Shown here: positions 45,128 to 56,057 of the stretch, piece after piece
Numbering within the stretch: position 1 is the first letter of the stretch
Layout of the letters: every line of letters starts with the position of its first letter
Assembly: GCA_014898415.1 (NCBI GenBank)
Contig: RCTD01000043.1
Location: forward strand, 62,001-126,000
Length of the DNA: 64,000 nucleotides
Reading direction: 5' to 3'
Origin: Stromatinia cepivora
Taxonomy: Eukaryota > Ascomycota > Leotiomycetes > Helotiales > Sclerotiniaceae
Notes under the pieces: model-generated
What the model was told of the DNA's origin: nothing
What the model saw: only the letters and a program-made list of their open reading frames with translations
Database searches by the model: none
Made by a program: the position numbers and the translations under genes

Positions 45128-46796
45128 ATGGAACCACGCAGACAAATGATGGTGCTAATGAATTTTCATATGGGGTGTGACTTTCCCTGTGCTGAGGTAG
45201 CTTTCGTTATAATCACGATTCTTACCGTCCTCTACTACATTATCTACCACTGTGGCCGCTCACGAAAAATTCCATTTTCATGCCAATCTCCACCCTCCTA
45301 TCCGCACAAAAATCCAATCCTAGGACTCGATCTTTTTTTCGCCATCCTCAAACATCGGAAAGTCTATCAAAACATCCAATTTTCCCAGCAAAGACATGCA
45401 ATATATGGAGATACCTATCAAGCGATACCCTTAGGCAAGAGAGTAATCCATACGATTCAGCCGGAGAATATTAAAGCGGTTTATGGATCGAAGTGGCAGG
45501 ATTGGGGTGTGGAGAGATTAGAGGCTATGCGGCCTTTTGTGGGCATGGATTTTTGACCGTGGATGAGGAGGGGGAATGGAGGAGGTTTAGAGGGATGATG
45601 GGGTCTTCTTTTGTGGAGCCGGGGAGTGCGGATTTAGAGGTGCTTAGTAGAGGGTTGGAGGAAGCGTTGAGTAGATTGCTAAAGGTGGGAGAGACTGTGG
45701 ATATGAGTTTAGTGCTGGATGGATTTGTGAGTTTTGGATCTGTTTGGAGTTTCTGAGCACTGATTTGATGATTGCAATTTCATAGTTTTTGGATATGTCA
45801 TATCGATGGGCGTTTGGTGATTGTTCGAGTGTAGTGTCAGAGGAAGGATCGCTAGAGCCGGATCATGACATCGAGAGATTTAACGCTGCTTTTCATTCCT
45901 CTCAGGCATGGATAGGCCCACGCATAATTTTCGGAGCCACAGCTCGTAATATTCCAAATAAGAGGTGGAAAACAACTAACCAGATCGTGCATGATTTTGT
46001 AGAACGCCGCATTGATGTTGCAATGAAGAAAATCTCCCAGAGCCAAACACCAGAAGGAGGCCAAGAATCCTCCAAGCCGACAAGTTTGATTGAATCTCTA
46101 GTAAAGCAAACAGATGACCAATATGAGATTCGTTCTCTGGTCTTACAAGGCTTGTTGGTCATTCAAGATACGACGGCAATAACCCTAAGCAATGCACTTT
46201 TCCATCTATCCAGGCATCCGTCCGTGTGGACGCGTCTCAGAAGTGAAATTCTGCAGTCAAAAGATTCGCTGACTCCAAGTCATCTGAGACGGAACGTACT
46301 TCTCCAGAACATAATCAAAGAAAGTACGACAACTAAATCCACCGTTATAAAATTCTATTATGCTGACTAGCAATACACAGCTTTACGCATCCACCCCGTC
46401 TTTGCCAACATGGCACGAACAGCATTACGAGACACCATTCTCCCCATCGGCGGCGGACCCACAGGCTCAAGTCCCATCTACGTATTCGCCGGATCTGACG
46501 TCATGACCAATTTCTACACTCTGCACCGTAATGAAGCAGTGTATGGTAAAAATGTCGAAGAATTCAATCCAGATCGATGGAATCGTATTACTCCCCGACG
46601 TTGGGAATTTATGGGATTTAGTGGTGGTGCGCGTGGTTGTGGAGGACAGCAGAAGGCTTTAATGGAAGCTTCGTATGTTTTGGCGATGTTGGCGCAGAGG
46701 TTTGAGAGGATTGAGAGTAGGGATGAGAGGGATTGGGCGGGAGATGTGAAGTTGATTGCTAGGAATGTGAATGGGTGTAAGGTTGCTTTTTATTGA
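45128..46796 (+). pseudogene. Cytochrome P450, frameshifted
   Basis: Three exons (45128-45726, 45786-46323, 46381-46796) with introns of 59 and 57 nt. An N-terminal membrane anchor (~20-40) suggests ER localisation. The ExxR motif is KETLRIHP and is rebuilt only by splicing at 46324-46380. NPDRW follows, and the heme loop FSGGARGCGGQQ holds the Cys ligand. The sequence style recalls CYP52-like fatty-acid or alkane hydroxylases. Near 45541-45550 the frame breaks: one frame reads RPFVG and stops at a TGA, while the continuation (GHGFLTVDEEGEW) is in another frame, consistent with loss of one base. The I-helix reads LLVIQDTTA instead of AGxDTT. It could be a recent pseudogene or a sequencing error. 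Confidence 0.75.
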
Positions 46797-47355
46797 TGGG
46801 AGGGGTTCGGTATGACTTTGGCATTTATGTCTTCCTCAAATAGTCATCTTGAGGCAATTAATTGCTGGAAAGTGTGATGTTGATTTGAGGAGAAGATTGG
46901 AGAGTGCTGTCTGTAACAGCGTTTGAGCTTCAAGAAAGAAGGTAGATGGCTACGGATAGAAGGTCTATAAGTAGAAGGACGTGGAAGAGAGCATTTGTGA
47001 GCTGGTGATACAAGGCGGCCTCGAGTGAAACATATCTAAAATGTGCAATGAGTAATATATTTGATCATCTGAATTGTACGGAATGGATGGATGAAGTACA
47101 ATTAGTTTTTCATTTGAATGTGAGAACTGCTATATGGATCCTAGTCTAAGTAATCGGCCATAATTAAAAGATTGTATTATCCTCCAACAAACTCATCGTT
47201 CAAACATAAATCTCCCCATTAGCTAACTTGACAATTGTTGCCCTTTAGCACCAACATACCGTCATGAAATGCTAGGAATAGAATTCCAGTGTCCCGACCT
47301 TGAGCTCATATTGACTTGCACTTCGCGTTGGTCATACCAACACGAAACAATTAGC
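46797..47355. other. Intergenic
   Basis: No gene or repeat recognised between the P450 and MFS pseudogenes. Confidence 0.5.
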
Positions 47356-48641
47356 TCAATTCAAGCGCCTCAGCATTTTCACCATTATTATGTGCAGCAG
47401 GTCTCTTATCCTCATGGATACCATACTCTGTCTCCATTTACTCAACTCTAAACCTCTTTCGGCGCCAACAACAAAGAATCCAACCAAGCTAAAAGCCAGG
47501 CCAACCCACCAAATCATTCTCAAGCTATTTACGTAGACCTGCACCACTCCATCCCAAACAGTAGCATCGTACTGTCCTCGTATCTCATGAACGTGACTCG
47601 CGAAAGAGTATGCAGCACCATCTTCCAGCTCCTTCCGTAGCGAGGAAGAAGATATACTGGACAGATGCTTGTTAAATTCGTCAGGACAAATGCGGCTGTA
47701 GAAGTACGATTACTGAATAAACAGGTGGGCACGCTAAAGCAAATATATCAGTTAGTAGAACGTGTATAAATTGGTTCAAGAACCACACACCTGGGATTGC
47801 TGCTAAAATGTTGCTGGATATGGAAGGCAATCCAGCCAAGTATTCCCAGAACAGGGGTAAGATGATGCGCCAAGAAGACCATGGATGTTCCGATGCCGCC
47901 AATTACCAGGCCGGGAAGGAGAGAAGTGGTGCTAGGGATGAAGATGAGGTTTCCCAGATAATCTAATTGGAGGAACCTGGACTTCTGCCCACTTTTGACA
48001 TTGGATCTACCCTCCTTTACACGCATAAATAAGAGAATAGCAGCAAGTGCTGCACCACAAATGGGAATGTTGAGATAAAAAATTCAGCTCCAGTTAGCTT
48101 GTGCAAGAGCGCCACCCACAACAGGGCCTAAAGCCGCTGCAACACCAGACCAGGAAAACATCAGACCTAGATATTTGCCTCGCTCTTTAAGGCTGACAAG
48201 ACCACAGCACACAATATCGAGCAGTACATATATGCCACCAGCGCCAACACCTTGAACGGTACGACCAGCAATAAGCATACTGGGATTGCTAGCCCCTCCT
48301 CCAATCCCACTACCTAAGGCAAACAACATGGTCGATACGATAAGGGGCTTACGACGGCCAAAAAGGTTTGAAAGTTGACCGAAGAGTAGTTGAAAAACAG
48401 AAGATGCGAGAACAAAGGAGTTAGCAATCCACACATACTGCTTGGAGCCACCGATTTCTGCAGTGATGGTAGGGAGAGCTGTAGTGATGATAGCAATATC
48501 GAGGGCAGAAATAAAGGAAAGAAGACAAAGAGCCACAAAAATGCCACAGAATCTAAATGTGTGGGCTGGTGCTGCTCGTGATGGCAAAGGAACGGATAGT
48601 TCCACCATGACTTCTGAATCGAAAACTGTCTTTTCAGTCAT
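47356..48641 (-). pseudogene. MFS drug-efflux-type transporter, decayed
   Basis: The first 185 codons from the ATG at 48641 read cleanly as the N-terminal half of a 14-TM (DHA2-type) major facilitator: ALDIAIITTALPTI, GQLSNLFGRRKP and GRTVQGVGAGGIY are all recognisable. Codon 186 is TGA where the family has Trp (WxWIFYLNIP). The frame then resumes with IFYLNIPICG. Near 47850-47895 a segment resembling HPWSSWRIILP is readable only in another frame, implying two offsetting frameshifts. After an intron-like gap, CLFSNRTSTAAFV appears, then the sequence jumps to the C-terminal GVVQVYVNSLRMIWWVG in another frame, so several TM segments are deleted. The gene cannot make a working transporter. Confidence 0.85.
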
Positions 48642-48834
48642 TTTAATAGGCGTGCCAATGGTGAAGTAACTTCAAAATGATGGCGAGAAATGAAGGAGAA
48701 TTTCCAGAGATATAGAAGAAGAGAGGGAAAAGAACGAAGGAAAATAGTGAGGAAAAGGCATGATGGGAATGGCGAGAGACAGGGGTCATCACACTATCAC
48801 CTAATATTAAAAAATAAGACTTATCGGATCTCTG

Positions 48835-49204
48835 ACTCTTCAGCCATACACTGTGTCCTTGCTCCAAAAGTCTGTGGATAATGGTGGAAACTCGTTGGGA
48901 TTGTCCCCCCCCCCCCGGATGGACCACTAGTCTCGATTTTACTCCTCACGACCTGGCAGAACAAGAGTGATGATGAACAATTTTCAAAACGATGAGAGGC
49001 GCACTTGAAAACATCAAACCAGCAGCGGTTGCGAAAAATACATCGGCTGATTATGTGTTCATGAACTATGCCGCTGGTTTCCAAGACCCTATTTCATCGT
49101 ACGGTGTTGAGAACAAGAGAAAATTGCAGAATGTGAGAAAGAAGTATGATCCGGAAGGATTGTTCCAGAAGGGTGTACCAGGAGGATTTAAGCTCTTCGT
49201 TTGA
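48835..49204 (+). pseudogene. FAD-linked oxidoreductase, 3' fragment
   Basis: Only the C-terminal part of a berberine-bridge-type FAD oxidase is present. GGNSLGL (48875-48895) is followed by a 12-C run that breaks the frame. DGPLVSILLLTTW comes next, then a one-base loss near 48985. The last 70 codons are clean: NYAAGFQDPISSYGVENK, KKYDPEGLFQ and VPGGFKLF are the conserved end of the family. No FAD-binding N-terminal half is visible upstream, where the MFS pseudogene begins on the other strand. Such enzymes commonly oxidise metabolites within secondary-metabolite clusters. Confidence 0.75.
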
Positions 49205-50539
49205 TTTCACGTAAGAATTACCTCCCGAACATCTCTGGCGCGGCTGTCTTCGTAATATCAAACAGATTGCTATTGTTCAAGACGCCGACGTGGATTTGAC
49301 GTCTGTGGAGATAGCAAGAAAACGAGGACTATCAGTATAGATAAAGGCAATGAATGCGTGCTCTACCGCTTGCGACCATTGTTTAGGCCACATTTAGTAA
49401 ATGAATCTCAATCGTATCGTATATTCGATTCAATCATCTTGATAATAATAAAGACCAAAACCATTTTACTCATGAGAGGAATCATAAAGGTTCTAAAGTT
49501 TGATTGGCAGAATGATTTGATTGGCAGTAAAAACAAAGCGGTAAATAAACTAGGTTTGGCTAAGCGCCGACTACCCTGATAGGCTATGTAAAATATCACA
49601 ATGAAAATAATGCAACTTCGATGTCGCGAAATGGTATATATGTGTATAGAAAAGATGGAGGGCGATCGGCAGTAAGATTATGGTGCCATTTTGAGGTTAT
49701 TTTCACTTCTTTCACTGACCTGTCGCCATAGGACAATCTTCTTTCTTTCGCACAACTGAATATCAGACGATGGTTGATCTATTCGCATAGCAGGCCTTGC
49801 CATAGTGCAATTCTAGAGCCATTCACGACACATTCATGATTCTGGATGCGAACAAGTTGTTCGTCAACTATGCTAAAATGCGCAAAGGTTCTCAAAGCCA
49901 TGCTTTGTCCCGTATTTTCTGGGCCTACCAGTAAACTTGTTTAAACTTGGCGTCGTGTCCATGTGATAACCTCGAGGTTGATTGATATTTTCGAAACTTT
50001 CACCCAAAACAGCCGTATTGTGATAAAAAGATCCAAGTTCGACAATGTTTCGGACCACTGGTACCACAATCTGATTTACACGCATCGAGGAGCCGCTTGT
50101 AGCACGGATTTCTTCATGCTTCCTGTTCCACAGCGGCGTATACGGGAGCTTGTTCTTGCGTGTGCATCACTAAGCACTATAGCTCGTCAAGTCCTATGAT
50201 CATACTGCTTTCCTTTAATGTTTCCCGGGGAATTATGTTCTCTTTGAGATAATTTGGACTTGTAGTCAAGACTCTTTTATTTCAAAGTCCTGATTTTGAG
50301 GCCCTGCCAGATTGCCGTACACCTGCACATTCAGAAAGAATGTTGCTCGGGGTCATTGCCGTCGTTATTTCGTTGGTAAAAATAATCTACAAGATTAGAT
50401 GGCGGCCCTCATTTATGAAACAGCTGATAGGACTTGTTAATTAAGGGCGACTTGTAATCCGCTTCTTATGGTGAATCTGAGCTGTCTCCTTCATCACAAA
50501 GTCGACCAGACGTTCTTTAAAAAAGCATTTAAGCTATAA
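49205..50539. other. Intergenic
   Basis: Nothing with protein or RNA character was recognised in 1.3 kb. Confidence 0.4.
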
Positions 50540-50930
50540 CTACGTACTTGCTTTGCATCCATCGAGAATAGTGCATCGCCGGTCCAACCAGAAACTTCTA
50601 CCGGCCCGGCCCTGCACAAATTTGTCTATCCTAAAGTCACATCTACAGGTCCAATAACTCATATCTGCCATTTTTTTCACAGTGTCTTTGGTTACGGTGA
50701 TACCGGCTCGCGTATGGAGCAATGCGTCCAAAACTTCTGTAAAAATAAAATATTCCAACATTGGAAAGTCGCGGAACTTTGCATATGATCCAGTGGTCAA
50801 ATGCAACCAATCTTCCACGCATATCCAATGTCTCTAGTGGGTTCAAGGCCTCTATTTCTCGGGTCATAGTACGGGTCTTCCCAAGTCTGGTATCGGGAAA
50901 ATTCCAATCTGGAGAATATGATGATGCCAT
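50540..50930 (-). pseudogene. Possible decayed gene fragment, unknown family
   Basis: On the minus strand an ATG at 50930 opens MASSYSPDWNFPDTRLGK and runs to NPLETLDM. A second frame then continues with a protein-like stretch (EDWLHLTTGSYAKFRDFPML, then YFIFTEVLDALLHTRAG) to 50540. Joining them needs a shift near 50820 (GCGTGGAAG). The composition and continuity suggest a former exon, but I do not recognise the family and no partner exons are evident. Confidence 0.25.
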
Positions 50931-51450
50931 ATAATAATAGGTCCATACTTAATTTTCTGGTGTACGAAATACCCCTCAAATGGCACCATCATCTAGACCC
51001 AACTTAGATAATAAAGTGTGTCATGTGACCATCTACAACCTTAAGATCTTTCTGAGAAATGAAAAATCGCAGAAATTATATTCGATGTAAAATCAACCAA
51101 CAAACATTTCGAAAATAAAATCAAATCATCGAGTTTCTATTTTTCGGGGCTATTCAAGATGTAACGGAAGCTGCATAATTCTAAATTATCGCGCTAAGAG
51201 TCAATGACTTCAAATAAGTTCTAAGTTTTAAATCTTTTAACTTTGGCGCCAGCGTGAGCTAGTCTTTGACTATTCTGAACAAGGGCCAGCAGAGCCTCCA
51301 GCAAAGGAACACCTATGATTCGATGATTAACTGAACTAACCATATATCTTTTGTTTTCGCACAAATCCTTTTCTTTTCCCCAAAAAATACTTCCATTACT
51401 TTCATTTCCATGTATTACTCCAAAAGAAGGACCTCACTACATCTACAAAA

Positions 51451-52062
51451 ATGCCAAAAAGAGAAAGCATCTTCTGTCTAAATTGCGCAAAAGGTATCTG
51501 CCGAATTGACCATTATAGTAGCTCAGGACAGCAAGTATCGCAGACACCCGAAGGAGCAAGAGCCGATCATATAAATTGCGCAGTATGCGCCCATGGAACA
51601 TTTCCCCTTGTGATCGGACAGGGCTCAAGATATTGTCCGAGTTGTTCTGCGATTTGGACTCCTGTTAGTACGGATGATGAGGAGGATGAAGCGGTTGGTC
51701 CTACTGTTGTACAACAACAGCAGCAACAACGACATCAACGATATCAACGACAACAAGAACGACACCAACAACAACGAGAAGAACAATCACCACCACCACC
51801 CTATTCACCACAACCAACAGCACCAACGGCAAAATCCCCAATAAATGTAGCCATATCCGAGCACCTCCCACCAGATTATTCACTCTATTCACCCACAACC
51901 ACTTCACGACGGGTCCCAATAAATCCTAATCCTTTTGCGCAAGAATTCCGACCAAGACCACGACCGGCGGAACCACGATTACATGCAGAACGGCAATACC
52001 AAGCACAATGTACAGTGGTGGAAATGCCATGGATATGGGCGGATTTGGGTGTTTATTATTGA
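51451..52062 (+). CDS. Hypothetical CxxC zinc-ribbon-like protein with poly-Q and PPxY motifs
   Basis: An intronless 203-residue frame from the ATG at 51451. The first 70 residues contain three CxxC pairs (CLNC, CAVC, CPSC), enough for a treble-clef or zinc-ribbon metal site. Then come an acidic patch (STDDEEDEA), a Gln/Arg/His-rich region (~88-112), and a Pro-rich part with PPPPYSP, a PPxY motif of the kind bound by WW domains of Rsp5-type ubiquitin ligases. The C-terminal third is Pro/Arg-rich. The order resembles small fungal adaptor proteins, but I assign no family. Confidence 0.6.
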   Translation: MPKRESIFCLNCAKGICRIDHYSSSGQQVSQTPEGARADHINCAVCAHGTFPLVIGQGSRYCPSCSAIWTPVSTDDEEDEAVGPTVVQQQQQQRHQRYQRQQERHQQQREEQSPPPPYSPQPTAPTAKSPINVAISEHLPPDYSLYSPTTTSRRVPINPNPFAQEFRPRPRPAEPRLHAERQYQAQCTVVEMPWIWADLGVYY

Positions 52063-53122
52063 TTTTTTGGGGGTATTGGTATTGGCGTGGAGTTTATGCA
52101 TGAAGGGCGTTTGGGCAAAAAAGTATGAGAAGCGATCGTACTTTATCATTGGACTTTACGCATTCGCACATTGGGTTGGGTGTTTGGAACTTGTTGCATG
52201 CTGTTGCTCGGTATTGCATAGCATAGCATTGTTTATTGTATAAGATGTTATGGCACAATCTTCACAAGATTTACTAGGAGTTGAAAGATATCCAAGGATA
52301 AGGATAGGGACAATGGGCATATAAATTGCATTTTGCGATGGCGTTATGGGAAAAGACATTATATGGGGATTATATTTTACATTACTTGAGTAGCTTTATA
52401 GAAAAGCCGTATAATCTAGCAGCGAAAATTAACTCAAAAATCCACACTGTTAAAAAAGATGTTAAATTATAAATATCAAGAATATTTACTTATTTACTTA
52501 TTGAATATGAAGAAGATTAAATGAATATATACTCCTCCCCTCCTTCACATCAAAGTATCAAATCTATTTAATTCCACCATACTTATCTATCTGCCAGAAT
52601 TTATAAATCATTGTATTCCATTGCATTTCACGCATTACATTCTATTCCAAGATTATATTATATCATATACACATTTTATAAGTCACTTTTATACTTTTAT
52701 ACAACTCAATTCTCACTCTCATTCTAATCTATCATTTATCGTCGCTTATTTTCAGAGGTCTTTGTACTCTCATACTCCGTATGTGTATGCGTATGCGTAT
52801 CCGTTACCATATCATAGGTAATCATACCTTTCTTCATCATCCAAAGCCAATCCAACCTACCACCCAGCCACCCAGCTACGACCCAAACCAACCAAACTCC
52901 GAAATCCAAGCCAACCCAACCCAACGCATCTATCTATCTAAACACTAATGCAAACCAACATCTTTTGTTTCTATCCCACCTCCCTGCTTTGGATTACGCC
53001 GTTATTTGATACATCCTCCATGCTATCATCTGTTCCATGCCTAGTCCACCTCCCATCCCATCCTGTATCCTTCCTTCCTTCCTTTCCCCCATTCCCCGCT
53101 CCCCACCCTCTATCCCCTCCCC
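52063..53122. other. Intergenic between convergent genes
   Basis: No gene recognised. Pyrimidine-rich strings and CATA/TATA-rich sequence dominate 52500-53120. It contains the 3' UTRs of the 51451 gene and of IML2. Confidence 0.5.
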
Positions 53123-55307
53123 CTAAAAGCCCATCAACCCCCTATGCCTCCTAACAGTAAGTAAACTAGTACTAATCTTAAAGCTCATCCTCGCCTCAAA
53201 AACATAAGTCTGAGGCCAACTATGCAACTTCAATAATTTCTCCTCACAATCCATTATCTTTTCTCTTCGATACTCTAATAACTTTTTCTCCGATATTTTT
53301 CCCTCTGCTGAAGCTGAATCTCCAGCTGGCGAAAGATCTTTTTCACGCCAAGAACAGCATGCTAATTCATAGTAGGCGGATGGAAGAGTCCAATCGTCAC
53401 GGAGAGCTCCACGGGCATGTCTAATTGCGTTAGTTGTGATTTCCAGATGAAATTATAGTTATAAAATGGAAGAAATACCTTTCAGAATCAACAATTTCCT
53501 CGGTCAAAATCTTTCTCGCCTCCTCATATTTTCCCAAATTTCTCAACACACAACCACGGAGTAAGAGATGAATAGCCGCATCATCTTCATCCTCATTACA
53601 TTTTTCCGGACACGTCATTCTTTCCTCCTTGAGAAGGTCAAAACATTTCTCCAACTCCCCTGGTCCACTCTTCTTTACTCCATTCCAGAAATATATCATT
53701 TCAACAAATGGACTGGGTCCAATTGCATCCACGAGATCCACTCCCCATGTCTTGGCTCTTTGTTCCCATTTTCCAACTTTGCTAACTATGTAGATATCAA
53801 AGGGGAGTTGTTTAGCCATGACCTTTTGTTTACCAGCTAGAGGTGGCGCTTTCAGAATAAATTCTATAGCCTTTTTCTTGTGAACCTTAGCTGTCGCCGG
53901 ATCGCTGAGTCGTGTATTACGATAAAGTTCGACGTATGAAATACCAGCCATGTAAAAGTATAAGGTTGGACTCCAAGCACTCTGCTCGCTGCAATTGATC
54001 CATGCCGCAGCCGATTTTTGGTACTCATGAATGAACAATGTAGTAAGAGCCATCTCAAACGTATTGATCATAGTAATTTGTTTCATCTTACTCTTGGAAT
54101 TCTCTTCCAGAATTTCCAGGGCACCTTTCAAATCTTGCTTATAGGATAACATGCGAGCTTCCTCCAATTTCCACAGCCTAGAATGGGGATATCGATATTG
54201 CATGTCAGCTAGGAGGGCCTGACATTTCTTTTTTGGATACCCCGTAAGATTCTCGTCAGCTGCGTCGTCAGTGGGTAGAATATCGCAGAATCCAACTAAT
54301 CCATTGAAATATCCGAGTAGAGCAAGTGCAGCGATAGCACTGTTGAAATTTTGATATCTTGTCGCTTGCCACAGTAGTCTTGTTCCACGTTCTCGGTCCC
54401 CTTTGAATCCAACAATGTATAATATCTTGTTGAAAATTGGATTTTCAATCATAGAGAAAACAAGAAGTAGAAGACCGCAACACAATCGAACTCCTGAATG
54501 TATGAAGATATCCGTTCGATTGGTAAATACTCTTGCCGCAAGCTCTGGATCGATATCATAGGGATTCGTAACCGAAGGGGGTGAAGGTGGTCTCGAGACA
54601 TTCGGAAATGGATTATTGGGATCGCCCATCTTTTCATCAAGATCCCCCACAGATAGATCTGCCGTTTGGTGCGCAATATCATCAACAGTAAGTGCTGCGG
54701 TTGTACTTTTCTGGCTCGAGGTTCTAGAGGCAAGTGAAGTCGTACTCGAACTGGCTATCTTTTCCAGATATTTATTCTCAACCTCTAATATTCCATCCAG
54801 TGTAAGATATGCCTTTCTCAGTTTATAAAAACCCTTAACTGCTTCTGTAATACTCCCGCTGAGAACTGCAGTAATTGCGCTCGTCAATTGAGCCCTGCAA
54901 ATAACATGTCAGCTCTGATTCTCCACTTGTCTACGGAAACAAACTTACACAGAATAACACAACAGATACTCAGTACCCTGCGGGTATATATTTGATTGAA
55001 AAGCCGTGGAGTCCTTCTGAGCCTTCTTCATATCATCCCAACTTTTATTCTCAGCATCTTGTAAGATAACCGCAGCCTCTTTTAACAAATCCTTCTCTAC
55101 TCCCATCATTGCAGACAAGAATCCGGAAATCCCTCTTCCTAAATGATGGTATGAAGAATCCTGTTTCTTCAATAATTTGTCTGCTTCCTCGATATCATCA
55201 TTCAACAGCTTTAACATTGCGGCCTCGACGTCCCTCAAATGTTGTTCCTCGTTCTCCGCAACCATGGTAGGTGCTGCCTTTACGGCAGATTTAAACCACC
55301 TGCTCAT
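53123..55307 (-). CDS. IML2: Inclusion body clearance protein IML2
   Basis: Three exons on the minus strand (55307-54949, 54894-53479, 53420-53123) give 690 residues; introns are 54 and 58 nt. The sequence matches the Iml2/TTC39 (DUF3808) family, an outer-membrane and lipid-droplet associated protein needed to clear misfolded-protein inclusions in yeast. Landmarks are SGVRLCCGLLLLVFSMIENP in the middle, preceded by a Ser/Pro-rich linker, and the TPR-like C-terminal helices (LLLRGCVLRNLGKYEEARKI, CSWREK). Length is near that of other fungal members. No damage seen. The start ATG at 55307 lies ~520 bp from the retrotransposon that now separates it from SEM1. Confidence 0.9.
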
Positions 55308-55833
55308 CTTATCTGCTCCTGTTGTATTTGTTTGCGCGGGTATGGGCTAGGCACTTTTGTTTCCGTGTGTTATTTGTGAAGGTCTCGCGACCTTAGGTAA
55401 TTGTTATTCTGACAAGCGGACCATGGGGCTTTGTGTTTGTGAAGCAGAACTTGGGGTTCTTGAATATTCAATTCAGTCGGAAACAATCAATCTTTAAGAT
55501 AAGCCTCCAGAAGTGATCAAAGGCGAACAGCCTCGGATACGGTCTATTCTGTTAGTGAAACAACGTTGATAATGATATTGAAACTTTGAATTCCCAGCGC
55601 TCGGGTTATGCGGGCACTTGTGATGATGATAACGGGTGTACCTAGTTTCAGGTACAGCAAGGTAGATGAATTGGGAAGAGATTCAAGAAAGAGGAAGGAG
55701 AAAGAAGAAAGATTCTCTTTATGATAGGTCGACCAAATTCAAATAATCTCATTCACAATATGTATGACGGGCATCTCTAGAAAGAAAAAGGGGATAGGAT
55801 AATGCATAAAAACCTGGAGTTTACAACCTAAAG
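55308..55833. other. IML2 upstream region up to the retrotransposon
   Basis: No gene recognised. It is the left half of the former IML2-SEM1 divergent promoter and ends in the TAAAG target copy at 55829-55833. Confidence 0.6.
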
Positions 55834-55945
55834 TGGTACAAAGTTGTGTGGTGTAAAAAGAATAAAGATTAGAGGCAGTGGGGTAAATCCTACCTAAGGT
55901 AAGATCCCCCGCTTAGTAAGCTAAGCTAATGACTAATTGGTAACA
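55834..55945 (-). repeat. 3' LTR (112 bp)
   Basis: Downstream LTR in element orientation, identical to 62340-62451. It starts TGTTACCAATTAG on the minus strand. The bases just inside it (55946 on) lack a clear polypurine tract; the nearest feature is a GCTTTG-GGG-CAAAGC hairpin about 20 bases away. Confidence 0.95.
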
Positions 55946-56057
55946 AATGCCGCTAATAAATAATGCTTTGCCCCAAAGCATAGCAAAGAATAAAGCGAAA
56001 GCTACCTCCTCCCGATTACTCCCTTCTTGGATTTGTCTGCTAAATACATTTGTAATT

